Assembly (NCBI GenBank): GCA_030141605.1
Contig: JAQGDQ010001145.1
Span: 1 to 59,519 of the forward strand
Length of the DNA: 59,519 nucleotides
Direction: 5' to 3'
DNA from: Tubiluchus corallicola
Lineage: Eukaryota; Priapulida; Priapulimorpha; Priapulimorphida; Tubiluchidae
The notes below the pieces were generated by a model. It ran no database searches and was not told the DNA's origin. It saw nothing but the letters and a program-made list of their open reading frames with translations. Shown one piece after another: positions 1 to 12,522 of this stretch. The number at the start of each line of letters is the position of its first letter. Within the stretch, counting starts at the first letter, position 1. Made by a program: the position numbers and the translations under genes.

Positions 1-92
1 TACAAACTGTACCGGCTTTCCCTACAAACTGCACCAGTTTTCCCTACAAACTGCACCGGTTTTCCCTACAAACTGCCCCGGTTTTCTCTACT
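1..92. repeat. 22-bp tandem repeat, about 4 copies, cut by window edge
   Basis: Four consecutive copies of a 22-bp unit (TACAAACTGCACCGGTTTTC plus CC, with a few substitutions) start at base 1, so the array probably continues to the left of the window. From here to about 800 I see only AT-rich DNA with no recognisable gene. Confidence 0.85.
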
Positions 93-803
93 CTAGTTAT
101 GAACATGGCCTCTAACTGCAAGCTAATTATTTTCATCCAGGCTTCTTAAAATTCTTCTCGCGCGTTTTGTCTTGCCAGCATTGTATAAACTTCATCCCCA
201 TTATAAGCTTAGCACAGCAAATGTGCCAGAATCACATAATATCTTCCTCGATTGAATCCTCTGTGTACGTATATATACACCGCGTCTCAATTCATTGAAC
301 TGTGAAAGTTTAGGGATGATGAGAGAACAGTTAATATATCTGTATCATATGCACGAGTGATGATGTTTAATGTGTTCGGAGGAAAGGCGTACTCCAGGGA
401 ACACTTCTGGGACCAGTGTTTTATATGTGGAGATATCAGGTTGCATACTGTAGCTCCTATTGCCGCAGAACATTAATGTTATAAATGTGATGTTTAGCTT
501 AATAAAATAATTTTTGCAAAACTAATTTATACAAAGACAGAAAAGATTGATTGTATTATTTTAAATGAGAATAATTAAGCGTAATCTTATACTGCATGGC
601 TAAAAATATAATTATACATATTTACGTCGTTTTATTTTTGTTTGTAAATAACTGATTTATGTGCTAAATAAATAAAAATAAAAGTCAAATTTGCAATACA
701 TTGCGTAAAAACTTCTAATTATAATTCTAGTTTCTATTTTCATTTTCATATATTCTATTTTCATAATTTTATAAGATAAGATATTTAAACGGGTTACTTC
801 CAC

Positions 804-1103
804 GGCCTATTTCAGGGGGGGGAGTGGGGATACTTCCCCGGCCCTCACCCTCCAGGGGGCCTCGTGCCGAAGTGATTTGACTATTTGACAAGTATTAAGG
901 ACTGGTCTTGAGAATAAAGCAGTTTTTCTTTCAATTGTTCTTTCCTTTAACAACTGTATAACTCCATATTTTCTCTTCGAAGATGTTTCTCCGGCATTCT
1001 AGCAGTTCAAAAATTTTCTGGGCGCCAACTATGATGCCCCCCCTCCCGAGGAGGCCTCACACGCCCCACTTCCCCGGGCCTCGCTTAGGCTGAAATAGGC
1101 CCT
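804..1103. mobile_element. MITE family A, copy 1 (300 bp, 12-bp TSD)
   Basis: A 300-bp GC-richer element is bounded by imperfect terminal inverted repeats: GGCCTATTTCAG at the left and CTGAAATAGGCC at the right, followed inward by G-rich/C-rich tracts around GAAGTGGGG and CCCCACTTC. It is flanked by the direct repeat GGTTACTTCCAC (792-803 and 1104-1115). A second near-full copy lies at 48621-48951 and a terminal piece at 32206-32266. No transposase is encoded. The 9-12-bp target duplications would fit a Mutator-like cut-and-paste element, but the superfamily is an inference. Confidence 0.75.
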
Positions 1104-1494
1104 GGTTACTTCCACACGCCACCCTTTTATAGAACCGCCTGAAACGGTACATTAACGCATATAGATTTTTTCCTATTAACAAGCTGATTGTGAACACATA
1201 GTGGAAACTGTTTCATAACTAACCCCATTGTATGCGTGGCATTATACTCATCGGCGATATTTGTTCGTCAAATAAACTGGCTTCGTAGCAAATTTATTGT
1301 AACTCTTTCACTGTCTAAACTGTGCAGATTTGTCACAATTGTCGTCTGACAGGTGCAGATTTGATCATTCTGATCTGCACAATCACAATGTGAACAATAA
1401 TGATCTGGTTTGTCTTATTACAGTTGGCTTTTTGGAGTTTCTTGGTGTTTAATTAATAAATTTAAAGGTTTTCACTGAATTCGTACAACGACAA

Positions 1495-1564
1495 TGTAAC
1501 GGATAAGTGGGATCGGCGCCTGGAAAGGACCCGGATCCGTTACACTGGTGTCAGAAGTGGGATC
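1495..1564 (+). mobile_element. LTR-retrotransposon remnant: short LTR-like end plus primer-binding site
   Basis: A short segment starts TGTAACGGAT and ends ATCCGTTACA (1495-1544), the TG...CA inverted ends typical of an LTR. One base later comes TGGTGTCAGAAGTGGGATC (1546-1564). That is an exact PBS-type sequence, complementary to the 3' end expected for a tRNA-Leu (..CACTTCTGACACCA), as used by several Ty3/gypsy-like elements. A diverged copy of the same LTR-end sequence (GCCTGGAAAGG, ATCCGTTACA) follows at 1565-1602. No gag/pol frame is present. The very short LTR suggests a truncated or rearranged relic. Confidence 0.45.
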
Positions 1565-1689
1565 CGGAATTGCCGCCTGGAAAGGAACCCAGATCCGTTA
1601 CAATAACATAATAGAATTCAGACATTTAGCTGCGTAAGGTTTATATAACGTAAAGAGAACCTTTTCTAGTTTTGAAAAAAATCACAGAG

Positions 1690-2165
1690 AGATGCCTACT
1701 GCGATTGCGATACTCGACTCTCTCCACCTATCAGAGGCGGGCACCTTTATAGGGTGCAAAGTCTATTCTTCTATAACGCTGATCTTTTATTTGTCTTTTC
1801 CAAGTTTAATGTCTTTATTTGTCTTTATCCTACATTCCATGCATTCGTTCACTAGATTTCTAATTTCTAGCAATCCTTCCTTTTCACTGTTCATTAATAT
1901 ATCTGAGTTCAAAATTTTTTCCATTCTCCATATGTGTCACATTTAAGCATATGTTCAGTAGTGTCATCATCTTCCCCACACACTGGGCATAATAACTGAT
2001 CCTTAAACTCATTCTTGTAGTTCCCTTTAACTTTAATCATATTCAGTCTTATTTTCAATATATCTTTAACCTCTTCTGGCTTGCATGTGTCTATGTAATT
2101 TTGTCGTTTCCACTCGGTATGCCTTAAAAATCTTAATTTAGTGCTGCTTTTTCTGCACATTTATT
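1690..2165 (-). mobile_element. LINE 3' end (C-terminal Cys/His motif plus 3' UTR)
   Basis: The minus frame at 1909-2160 reads ...CKPEEVKDILKIRLNMIKV... then CPVCGEDDDTTEHMLKC. This CxxC...HxxxC knuckle is typical of the C-terminal end of non-LTR retrotransposon ORF2 proteins. The frame decays into stops, and the rest (to 1690) is the shared 3' UTR. The same peptide and UTR recur on the plus strand at 45545-46180, showing two dispersed, 5'-truncated copies of one family. It is non-functional here. Confidence 0.7.
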
Positions 2166-2959
2166 CTTGCTACTGATGCAAACGACGGATTGTCTAGCTG
2201 TTAGCACAGTTTAACATTTTTAAATTTTTGAGAATAAATAATAAAACGAATCAATTTATTTCTGATTGGATTCGTTACACTGTAAGCGTGAAATCAAATT
2301 CCATAAGCTTAAACTAATATTCCTAAAACAACTAATGGAAAACCTTGATTATAAACTCAATTACCGCCATTCATTCATATTTCTATGTTGCTTATGTTGG
2401 CCGATTTAGACGTTTCTTAATAAGTTGTAAATTATTCTTTTCAAAAATTCCTTTTATAGTTTTTCTGTATTGCAAAAAGATAGATGGATGAGTTAGCCAG
2501 GATTTTAATAATTTGTTTGAATACAAAAAATTCAGGAAAATTATCATTTGAGGAAAGACTATTTTTTATAAGTGTAATACGTGAGATTTTTTTTTGTAAA
2601 CTTACGGATGCAGATACATTTGGTTAGAAAAAGTAATAGCAGAGCTGTAGTTCACTAAACGAAGCTATTAGAAGAGATCGCTAAGCCAGATTTTTGCACA
2701 GAATCGCTCGATCAAGAAATCAATTCTCATATATTGCAAGTGACGTATTAAGTTACGTGATACAGATTCTGTCTCTTGCTGTCTGTACTACACTGCTGGT
2801 TATTGCTCTCTATTTCTGTGAGAACAGCATCTACAGGCTAATTCAAAATTACAGGTATTCAAAGGTATGATAGGTCAGTAATTACAGAGTGTCTAAGTTT
2901 TGGATAGAAAAATAACGTTGACGGTTGTTATAAGCAACTATGACAAGTCGTTTTTTGTT

Positions 2960-3019
2960 CTACGTGTGAACACACGCGGTGAAATGTAACTACGTGTGAA
3001 CACACGCGGTGAAATTTAG
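2960..3019. repeat. 30-bp direct duplication with internal palindrome
   Basis: Two adjacent 30-bp copies contain the perfect palindrome CGTGTGAACACACG. The region around it, 2170-3300, is otherwise AT-rich with no recognisable gene. Confidence 0.7.
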
Positions 3020-3307
3020 AAGAACTTTATAAAGCTTTCTTAAATTTTACAAGCACTTGTGACAAGTTTTGGCTTTGTGGGCGAATCTTTGCTATATTGC
3101 CTACAAATTGACACGTTTTTCAGGTTCATCTTTGTTGAGAACGTTTGTTCGGCATTTTTAGATTTTTACAAGGAAGGACTTCAATATTTCTTTCTATGAT
3201 AAATAATAGTGATTATGATAATGATAAGTAATCTTCTTATATTAAGGAACAGTGGAAACTTGTGGTAAACACTGTGTTTTGCAAGCAGTTATAAATCTTG
3301 CAGCTCG

Positions 3308-3925
3308 GTAAAACCCTCCACTTGCATAAAATATTCGTGTTGAAATTTTATACTGCCTTTTACACACAGGGCTTGAGTCAGCAGTAACGCTGTATAAAAC
3401 ATGTAAATTTAAACTCCCGCGATGACCGTTAGGCGCAGCCATTTTGATGGTGGGTCGTTTGAAACAAGTTTTGATAACATTGAGTAAAGTTTGAAAAAAT
3501 AATCAGAGCATTCGTAGCACACATGTTGCTAACTAAGTAAATTATTAACTGTATCTTTTCAATGAGATTAAGAATACCTTTCTGGTTAGTGAGTGGCGCA
3601 CCCTGGAGGGTGAGCCAATGACATTCTACCAATTTTAAATTATTATTTCTAATTACGTAAGTCTTTCAAGCAGATAAGCGAAATGCTAAGCAATATAGAT
3701 TTGCATGGAAAGTTTTTTGGGATATAATTTAACATCGCATTTTCTTCCCCTGATTTACATTGTGCGTAAGTGACGTCATGTAATGGCGCCGTCGGAAAAT
3801 AAAAACAAACAAAAATTCGTTTTAACGCGAGTACGATATGCATAAAACTGCTGTGAAGTGATATAATTTCTTTAATTTCTTAAAGCGATTTTTCTAAAAC
3901 CTACTTCAAGTACCCCTTTTCTTAT
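3308..3925 (+). mobile_element. TTAA-type MITE family B (Kolobok/T2-like), diverged copy A
   Basis: This segment is clearly homologous to the better preserved copies at 10038-10722 (reverse orientation) and 43353-44003. Shared blocks include ACCGTTAGGCGCAGCCATTT, a stretch around GTGAGTGGCGCACCCT, and CCTACTTCAAGTACCCC near the right end. Its own termini and TTAA target sites are eroded, so the borders are approximate. No transposase is present; short open frames inside it are fortuitous. Confidence 0.7.
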
Positions 3926-4089
3926 CCGTATTCGTACATAAAACGTACGTTAATTATAACTACTATTTTTGAACATAAATAAATCATCATACGTCGAATT
4001 ACGAAACGTAGAAATATAATTATTCCAGGCAAAAAGTATGTCCAGTATTTTAGTCTGATTGTGGCGTGTGTTGGCGTACGAGTCTTTAA

Positions 4090-4534
4090 CCCTTTCAGTC
4101 CCAAATTATTTTTTTAATAATGAAAATTTTTGGCTTGGTACGTTTGTTCAGTATGTCCATCTTGTTTACACATAATAATTATTTTTTTCTACCTGTGCCC
4201 GCGTACTAAATATAGCCTGTATCCCACGGGATACATTGGGATTCAATGGAAGCATAAAATGTGCTTCATTTTGCAACTGCTGATAATTTTTTAAAGTATT
4301 TACGACATTTAGTATGCATGCTATGCTGATCTGTACAAAGTCGTCTCTAAAGTACTGTACCTTACGCAGTTTTTTGGCCTATGTAGATTTTTTACTTTGC
4401 CATTTTATCACCATTTTTAGTCTATTGTTATTGTAACTATCAACAGCTCAAATAACTATCAGTTTTGAAATTTTATTAATTTTAAAGGCAGAAAATATTC
4501 TCGTATCCCACGGAATACAACGGGTATGAAAGGG
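4090..4534 (+). mobile_element. piggyBac-like MITE family C, copy 1 (445 bp, TTAA TSD)
   Basis: The element starts CCCTTTCAGTCCC and ends GGGTATGAAAGGG, and is flanked by TTAA on both sides (4086-4089 and 4535-4538). TTAA duplication with CCC-starting inverted ends is the classical piggyBac signature. Inside it, both subterminal regions carry TATCCCACGG/CCACGGGATAC-type motifs. A homologous copy lies in opposite orientation at 54793-55252. It is non-autonomous. Confidence 0.8.
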
Positions 4535-4989
4535 TTAATTGAAAAACATTAATCTAATTATTTTACCTTTTTATCTCTAATTCTGCACCTTTTTTCTTAT
4601 TCTTTTACTTACAGGCTGAAATACGCAAGAAGCCCCGCAACTCTTAATTAATCGGCAGGCAGGCGAGCACCTTTGATAACCTCACTTTAAATATTTTATG
4701 AAAAGCAAATATTCTAAGCGTGCGAAGTTTATGAATATGTAATAATATTGGCACTGTATTGCTAACACGCGTCGCCTGTTTAACCCTCGTGTCATCATGA
4801 CAAGAGAACATTCATATTTGATGTTGTGTACACAAAGTACGCATGCACTGAGATTGTCTGTGAGTAAAATACGTCTTTTATTGCGCATTTTCAGGATCAT
4901 ACAAGCGGCACGATCAAAAGTTGACCAGGTGTTATTTTGTCCAGAAATTCCCGGATGACCAAATTGTATTACTATAATGTATACGCTCA

Positions 4990-6190
4990 AACCAATGTTG
5001 CGTTACCATATCTATGTTAGTTTATTTTGCAAAAAATACAAATTTTCTGTAGTCTACAATTACTACCTCTACAAAAACAACTGAAATAAGTGCTACAGAT
5101 TACTACGTTACACTAAAAAGCTAAAATGTATACATACATTGTTGGTCCAATATTGAGTCGAGAAAAAGCCAGAATGTCAGTAAAAGGTAGCAGTATAATT
5201 ATAAGTCAAATTTTAAATGTAACAGAGACGTGTGTACATAACAAGTTCCACCTATACAATGTCAGAGTAGAAAAAGTAGTCTAGCTTGTTGAACTAAAGT
5301 CTAATATATTGTGGCTTCTAATGCATATACTACCTTGGGAAGGGGTAGTCTAGCTTGTTGAACTACAGTCTAATATATTGTGGCTTCTAATGCATATACT
5401 ACCTTGGGAAGGGGTAATGGACCAAAACATTTCTACCTGCAACAGTTGCCCTAGAGCCTATTTTTCCAGTTGCTTTCCAGAGCTGACGCGCCAGAAATAT
5501 TTAATTTTGTATCTTCCACAAATCTGCTTAGAAACAACTTATAAAGGTCTAGAACATCATATTTGCAATTTATTATTAAACGAACTATTTTTCCTTACTT
5601 TTATCTGTTCTTGTAAAAAGATATCAAATAATATTTGGCTTCAATTGAAGATTATTGAATATTGATTTGGCTTCAATTGAAGATTATTGAATATTGATTT
5701 GGCTTCAATGTTCAACAGTAGTATACGAAAAGTCAAAGCTGGGGCCAAAGGCAAGTGAATTTCTCTAAACTAATTTTATTATTATGAGTTTATTTCGTAT
5801 AAAAATATACAGCTTACAAAGATAAAGATGTTAGTAAAACAGGTAATGCGATGTTAGTAAAGTAACATATCTACAGACATTCAACTTTATAATAACCACA
5901 CATTTCAGTACCCTTCTAATACATTGTTGTATACATTACAGTATACAGTGTTGTAAGAAGCTATAATAGGTATCTTAAAACTTTGTAATTAACCTTTGTA
6001 TCACTTTAACCTGAAACGCGTTTTAATGCTAACGAATGGCATTAAGTCTGGAACTGTAAATTTCGTGACCCGGGTTCAAACACCGGGCGATGCTTTTTCA
6101 GTATTACAACTAACCATTCTTTTTTGTTAAAACGCCGTTAAGATACATTAAAGCATAAAGTTGCTTTAAAAATATTTACAAAAGTCTAAG
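4990..6190. other. Intergenic stretch with short local duplications
   Basis: No conserved gene is seen. A 69-bp tandem duplication lies at about 5277-5416 (unit containing GTAGTCTAGCTTGTTGAAC), and a 34-bp unit containing GGCTTCAATTGAAG is repeated 2.3 times at 5637-5710. A single Pol III B-box-like sequence at 6072-6085 (GGGTTCAAACACC) has no convincing tRNA fold around it. Confidence 0.6.
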
Positions 6191-6232
6191 AACATCAAAA
6201 TGGAATTTATTGCAGACCGGTTTCAAACAAAC

Positions 6233-6597
6233 TGTTCATTGTCATCGTTCATTGTTCATTGTCAACTGTTCAACTGTTCAACTGTTCATTGTCATTGTCA
6301 TTGTTCATTGTTCATTGTTCAACTGTTCATTGTCATTGTTCATTATTCATTGTCAACTGTTCATTGTCATTGTTCATTGTCAACTGTTCAACTGTTCATT
6401 GTCATTGTTTATTGTTCATTGTCAATTGTTCAACTGTTCATTGTCATTGTTCATTATTCATTGTCAACTGTTCAACTGTTCATTGTCATTGTTCATTGTT
6501 CATTGTCATTGTTCATTGTTCATTGTTCATTATTCATTGTCAACTGTTCAACTGTTCATGGTCAAACTGTTCATTGTTCAACTGTTAATTGTCAAAG
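6233..6597. repeat. Irregular TTCATTGTCA/TTCAACTG minisatellite
   Basis: About 360 bp consist of interleaved short words (TTCATTG, TCATTG, TCAACTG, TTCAACTG). All three plus frames stay open across it, which explains several overlapping open frames of 100-140 codons. These are low-complexity artefacts, not genes. Confidence 0.9.
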
Positions 6598-7033
6598 CAT
6601 CTAAAACAAACAAATTTACAGGAATTTAGAAACAACATCGAAATACAATTCATTAGTCAGATAGTCAAAACATATTTGATATCATTTAACAATTTACCTT
6701 ACATATTACATATCTTGATTGGTATGAAACTAGGCTACACTCCACAAACATATAAACAACTACGTTATTAGTAACAGAACCGGTAATAATAGGGAGCTGC
6801 CATTTTGTTGCTGAATTCCACAAAACACGGTGCACCGTTCGTGTTGTTTATTGGTCGACAATAATTTCAATTTTCTAGTTACATCTATTTGCCAAATATG
6901 CATAATTAAAGTCTAAGAAAATGTCATCGAATTTTTAAATTTTTATGAGTTGCTGAAAATGTGCACGCGGGAATTTATAATTATGAATATTAACGTTATG
7001 AAAGCGATACTGCAGATTTTTCTGTCTTTCTAC

Positions 7034-7411
7034 GAGGGGTGAGCATTCTCTACCAGAAAGCGAATTCGAATCGAACCGAACTTCAGTGTTTCGAATTCGA
7101 ACCGAATTCGAATTGATATCGAAAGATTTTCGAACAAGTTTTCGAACCACCAGCAAAAATTAGACTTACAAAGATCATGCATCTCACTAGATTTTGTTCT
7201 ACAATAAAACGACTAGTAATTTCTTTCCAATTGTGCGTAGAAATCACAGCTAAATTATGTTAATTGCATGATGTTTCAATTGTTTTAGTGATAAAGAACG
7301 TATGTGATTGAAGTGCTGAATTACTCGAATCTATAGTTTTGGATTCGAATCGAGTTCGAAGTAAAAAAAAACTCGTTGGAATCGAATTCGAGCGTTCGAT
7401 GCTCACCCCTA
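7034..7411 (+). mobile_element. hAT-like MITE family D, copy 1 (378 bp, 8-bp TSD)
   Basis: The inverted ends AGGGGTGAGCA and TGCTCACCCCT are flanked by the 8-bp direct repeat CTTTCTAC (7026-7033 and 7412-7419). An 8-bp target duplication with such ends fits the hAT superfamily. The subterminal regions are rich in GAATTCGAA/TTCGAATTC words, giving long imperfect palindromes. A second copy is at 50515-50893. Confidence 0.8.
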
Positions 7412-7419
7412 CTTTCTAC

Positions 7420-8535
7420 AGCAGCGTGGCAGTAAGAAGTATAAAAAGACGAGGCTTCATTCAGAAATCCATCGAAGAAAAACTTCGTTTTTACGTCTTA
7501 TGGCGGCGAGATCTGTTTGATGTCAAACAATTACATTAATGACAAACAATACAAGAACCATTAGTGCCTGTCTTAGAGCCTAAAAGGAGGCTTCTTTAAA
7601 AACGGGTAGCCAGCAAAGTCGCACAAATTCAATATTAAAAGCGAAGCAAATGTCATCGAGCCGCAGCCAAATTCTATTTAATAACATATTGATCTCAATG
7701 TATGAGGGTTTGCTCGTGTTATTATTAACTCGTATGCTTTTAATGGACCACCCTGTACTACATCCCAGCAAAGGAGACAACCAATGTCGGCCATTTTCTA
7801 TTCAAATATTATTTCTTCTCGTGTTTCGGATTTTAAGCAAAAATCTCTCTTCGCCAAACCAACAGAGACCTTTCTTCAGTCAGAGACGACATTTTTACCT
7901 GATAGGTAAGTGCAGAATAGAGAGAGGGGAATACCACGTGATTGAACTGAGTAAAACCAGGAAATAAATGTAATTCCCGGTAGATGAGGATGTCCTTCCG
8001 GTTGAAGTAAAGGTAACAATAACTGCGCGTGAGAATAAAAAACAGAACCAGGCTTTATAACGTGTAATAGAGAAACATATTGTATATTGAAAACAATACT
8101 TTAGAATTTAGAATACATTTTCTAAACAATAGATTTAGAAAATTAGAATTTTCTAATTCTAATTTAGAATTTAGTTACATTTTCATGTTACTAATGGGTA
8201 AAAATTCACTAAAATCTCTTTGTTCTACGTACCAAGCTGTTTGACATTTAACTTAAATTTGAATTTGAATTGAAATATTCCCGCTTTAGTAATTAAAATA
8301 ATACGGTGAGAATTTAAAACTTTCAGTAAAATAAGAAAACAGAATGGAATGCTCATGTAACAGAATTTACTGCCGAGAATTCTGTTTGCCCTACCCCTTT
8401 AGCGTGTTTCATCTAAGCGCGTATAATCCGTGCAGTTTTCATTCATGACTCAGCGGCTGGTATTAGTTTGCCGTGCAATTCGCATTAAATACAGCATAAT
8501 TGAATTACATCTTAAAAATGAAAGTTTAGAGAACC
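7420..8535. other. Intergenic stretch, no recognised gene
   Basis: A 105-codon plus-strand frame at 7650-7967 has no recognisable domain and mixed codon usage, and I do not call it. The remainder is AT-rich DNA. Confidence 0.4.
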
Positions 8536-8539
8536 ATCC

Positions 8540-8815
8540 TTTTTCTTTTCTTCTTTTCTTTTTTCTTCTTTTACTTTACTTTATTTTTTCTCATTTTTTC
8601 TCCTCCTTCTTTTGTTTTCAATTTTCGTTCTTTTCCTTTTCCTTTCTTTTTTCTTCTTTTACTTTACTTTATTTTTCTCATTTTCCCCCCTCCTTTCTTT
8701 TGTTTTCAATTTTCCTTCTTTTTCTTTTCCTTTCCTTTTTCTTCTTTTACTTTACTTTATTTTTCTCTCATTTTTCTCCTTTCCTTTGTTTTTAATTTTA
8801 TATCTTTTTTTCTTT
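8540..8815. repeat. Pyrimidine-rich tandem repeat (about 110-bp unit, 2.5 copies)
   Basis: The plus strand is nearly pure T/C, with recurring blocks such as TTCTTCTTTTACTTTACTTT and TTGTTTTCAATTTT at a spacing of about 110 bp. It gives Phe/Leu/Ser-rich open frames that are not genes. Such tracts can form triplex DNA. Confidence 0.85.
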
Positions 8816-9148
8816 TTTATTTTTATTTCTGTGTTTTGTATAGCTACTTCTGATAAATACGTATTGACACGCAGCGAACTAAAATATATAACAAAATAAG
8901 GCAGCGTAAAACCTTCTCTTCTGAGATTCTTTCTTGAGAAATTTCTTTTTTTTTCTCTGTTAATTTTCATATTCATTTTGATGAGCAGTGGATGTGGCAT
9001 AAACTACACAGGATGCTGAACTGTATTGTGTCTTACACATGATTTAACACGGTCCTTAAATCATGATACTATTATAACGTAAAATAAATTTAATTATGTT
9101 GCTAACTGTAAAATATTCTAATGCATACATGACTTTATATTACGTACT

Positions 9149-9665
9149 AAACGCTTCCAGTAGTTTCTATCTGATATAAAATGCATCATTCTTAAATAAT
9201 TGTACATTAATATTTACTAACCGTCATTTTCTACTAATATCTAATGTAATCTTGTAGTAAAACTTGTCTGCTTGTGTAGTTATAGTCAATTCTTAATGTA
9301 AATGTTACTAATGTCTAATGTAATCTTGTATTTGTGTTGTGTGTTTGTTTTTTGTTGTTTTTTGTAATCTTGTAGTAAAACTTGTCAGCTTGTGTAGTTA
9401 TAGTCTATTCTTACTGTAAATGTTACTAATGTCTAATGTAATCTTGTAGTAAAACTTGTCAGCTTGTGTAGTTATAGTCAATTCTTACTGTAAATGTTAC
9501 TAATGTCTAATGTAATCTTGTAGTAAAACTTGTCAGCTTGTGTAGTTATAGTCTATTCTTACTGTAAATGTTTTTGTAAATAGTGTATAAAGTCTGTTGT
9601 GGTGAAGATCCTAAATCATGTTGTTTAAACTATCTCATCCAATCCAAAATAAATTATGTTTAAAC
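9149..9665 (+). mobile_element. Dispersed element with internal 74-bp tandem repeats, copy 1
   Basis: A shared left block (ACGCTTCCAGTAGTTTCTAT) is followed by 74-bp units containing TAATGTAATCTTGTAGTAAA and CAGCTTGTGTAGTTATAGTC. A shared right block ends in GTAAATAGTGTATAAAGTC and an AATAAATTA tail. The same left block, tandem core and right block occur at 33650-34045, so the tandem repeat moves with, or is embedded in, a dispersed element. The first unit here is interrupted by a T/G-rich insertion (about 9330-9367). No coding capacity is seen. The tail suggests a non-LTR-type 3' end, but the class is uncertain. Confidence 0.65.
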
Positions 9666-10037
9666 TAAACTAAAATAAAGATGCATTGTACATTTTCAAA
9701 CACTGCAAAACTCTTAAATTTTCTCGTAACAAATTTTCTATATCTATTTTTTTATTTTTGGATGTTTTCTGTTTTTGTTTTTAATTTTGTTGTTGTTGTT
9801 TTTCTGATCAACTAAATTATTTTTAGCATTTTTAGGATAGTTGAAACCAAGTTTGATTTTGAGGCAGAACATTTCCGAAATTGTAAATTCAAAACGAGGC
9901 TTAACAAGCCATTCTACATCTGTCAATAAATCCCAAAAACTGGCAAAAGGACTTCGATTTCGTTACACAACATTCAAATCTGTCGAGTCAAGAGATTCTA
10001 CCAAAACAGAAGCCATTTCTTCTACAGTGTTCGTTAA

Positions 10038-10722
10038 AGGACAAGAAAAGGGGTACCTGAAGTAGGTTTAAGAAAAATCGCCTTAAAAAATTATTTTACT
10101 TTATAGCAATTTTATGCGTATATCGTACTCGCGTTGAAAGGAATTTTAGTTTGTTTTCATTTTAAATCTCCCGCAATACTGTTCCGAAGTCGCCATTACA
10201 TGACGTCACTTACGCAAACGTAAATCAGGGGAAGAAAAGGAAATGTTAAATTATGTCACAAAAGACTTAACATGAAAATCTATATTATTTAGCATTTCGC
10301 TTACCTGCTAGAAAGAGTTACCTAACTAAAAAAGAAAATTATTAATAATTTAAAATGGTTGTGCCAATTGGTAAAATGTCGCTGACTCACCCTCCAGGGT
10401 GCGCCACTCACTAACCAAAAAACGTATTTTTAATCTTATTGACAAGATACAGTAATTTTTAATTTTATTTGGTTAGTGACTTGTGCGCTACGAATGCTAT
10501 CATTATTTTTTCAAACTTTACAAAATGTTATCTAAACTTGTTTCAAATGACCTGTCGTGAAAATGGCTGCGCCTAACGGTCATCACGGGAGTTTAAATTT
10601 GCATGTTTTATACAGCGTTACTGCCGATGCAAGCCCTGCATGCAAAAAGGCAGTAGGTAAGCGAATATAAAATTTCAAAACGAATTTTTAAGCTTTATGT
10701 TTATGAAGGGTTTTCTTGTGCT
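10038..10722 (-). mobile_element. TTAA-type MITE family B, copy B (685 bp)
   Basis: The ends AGGACAAGAAAAGGGG and (reverse complement) AGCACAAGAAAACCC are flanked by TTAA at 10034-10037 and 10723-10726. TTAA duplication with AG-starting ends (TTAAAGSACAAGAAAA) resembles the T2/Kolobok superfamily rather than CCC-ended piggyBac. It is in opposite orientation to the copies at 3308-3925 and 43353-44003, and non-autonomous. Confidence 0.8.
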
Positions 10723-11340
10723 TTAAGGAGCATAGTGTGTAAATTTCAAAAAGGATTTATTTTACATAATGTGCCGAGAGTTTATTATTTTTACTGCTCC
10801 TTAGGCCAGCCCTTTCAAACGAGAAGCTTCACTCGAAGCCAGATTCATGTACAAGCGTCCTGTACCCGATGATGAAAGTGTAAATACAGCCGTATCGACA
10901 AACGCATATGCAGACTATAATCTTTTATTGGAGATTCTGTAGATACACCTGCAATCTTGTTTTGTACACCTGTATAGTTGTGAAGGAAATATAGCCTACT
11001 CGGGGGGATGAATTCATCAGCCTCTCTCTCTGTGTGTGTGTGTGTGTACACTCACTGAAATAACACTCCGTCTACTGTAGCGCTTACTGTACGCTGATGA
11101 TGAGAGATTGTTAATTAATATTAATGAAGTTTTCAATGTGTTTTTCCCGCGTATAAATCAGTATTAAACGAGAGAGCAAGAGCTGCTGTTTAAAAGCAAA
11201 AATTTGTGCAGCATGTAAGGCAGAAAAATGGAAGAAAGCCAGTTAATGTTTGCGATATTTTAGCATATATTTTTTTATATTTAATCTTCATTCAAACTGC
11301 ACTTTACATTCAAATTTATGAATATCGTAAAGTGCAGGAA

Positions 11341-11646
11341 ATTTATTGCACACAAACGTAATGATTGCACAGACAAAACACCCTGAATCTTGTATCTATT
11401 TCTTCATTTTCATAACGCCAAGAAATGTAAACAAACCTATTTGAATTGAATCTTAATATCTTAATCATTTTTTCAATTTCATATTTGTTGTCATTTATTG
11501 CACACAAGCGTAATGATTGCACAGACAAAACACCCAGAATCTTGTATCTATTTCTTCACTTTCTTAACTTCAAGAAATATAAACAAACCTATTTGAATTT
11601 AATCGTGATACCTTAATCATTTTTTCAAATTCGTATTTGTTGTCAT
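11341..11646. repeat. 152-bp tandem duplication
   Basis: Two adjacent copies at a 152-bp offset both start around ATTTATTGCACACAA and share TAATGATTGCACAGACAAAA. The surrounding 10.73-12.5 kb is AT-rich with no recognised gene. Confidence 0.85.
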
Positions 11647-12522
11647 TAACACTGCAAGGGACTTTATTTTCTCCAAAACACAAAATCTAAAAAAACCGAT
11701 TTCTTAGTAAGAGACAAAGGTTTCAATACTTAAACCCTAATTCTAATATCATTCCTATTACAAAGCTTCATTGTTATATAGACTAGTTTTAATCACAGCG
11801 CTCTGTATACAAAATTCATATCAACACTATATCTAGTAGTAAAACAAACGGGTTCTATACATAATATTATCGTTATTATCTACACAAGTGTAATTTACAA
11901 TAAGTTGTACGTAGCGTTAAATTATATCGAAAAAATATGTGAAGTAAAATATTCTTTAATAGCCTCGATAAATGTAAAGCCATTGTCGAAAATTAACAGG
12001 TGGTAGAAATATTCATTTTACTTCAAACGCATAATGTTAATACGCACACTACCAGTTCATTCCTACTTGTGGCTTACGAAGTAAAAAGCTTAAAATTAAC
12101 AATGTCATTCATTGGTTCAGTTTTGTAATTAAACCAGAAACAAACTCAGAAATTTAATATTAATCTAACCAAACAGGTATTGTGTTTGTCTCAGAAGGAA
12201 TCTCGCTAGACATTAATATATAATGCAAAGATTCCCCCCGAAACCGTCAATATTTTATACAGTTACAGTATAAACAGAAAGAATTTTCCGACATTCAATA
12301 TTGCACTTTTTGCAGACGCAAAATTCCACAGGTTTACTAGTGACAAATTTGCAGATTACGCCACACTTTAACGTGCATCAACATGGGGTGGATTTAAAAG
12401 AAATAAAACGAATATTTTAATAATAAACCGTAAAATTTAGTCAACAGTTACCGCTAGCTAAATTTACAATGCGAGCTGTAAAAATTCTAGCGTTGCCAAA
12501 AATATTCGCAGCTTGTGTTGAA

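Noticed and set aside
6036-6090. Possible tRNA gene (TGGCATTAAG and GGGTTCAAACACC as A and B boxes)
   Set aside because: The T-arm does not fold with a 7-nt loop, no cloverleaf or acceptor stem can be drawn, and the spacing does not yield an anticodon arm.
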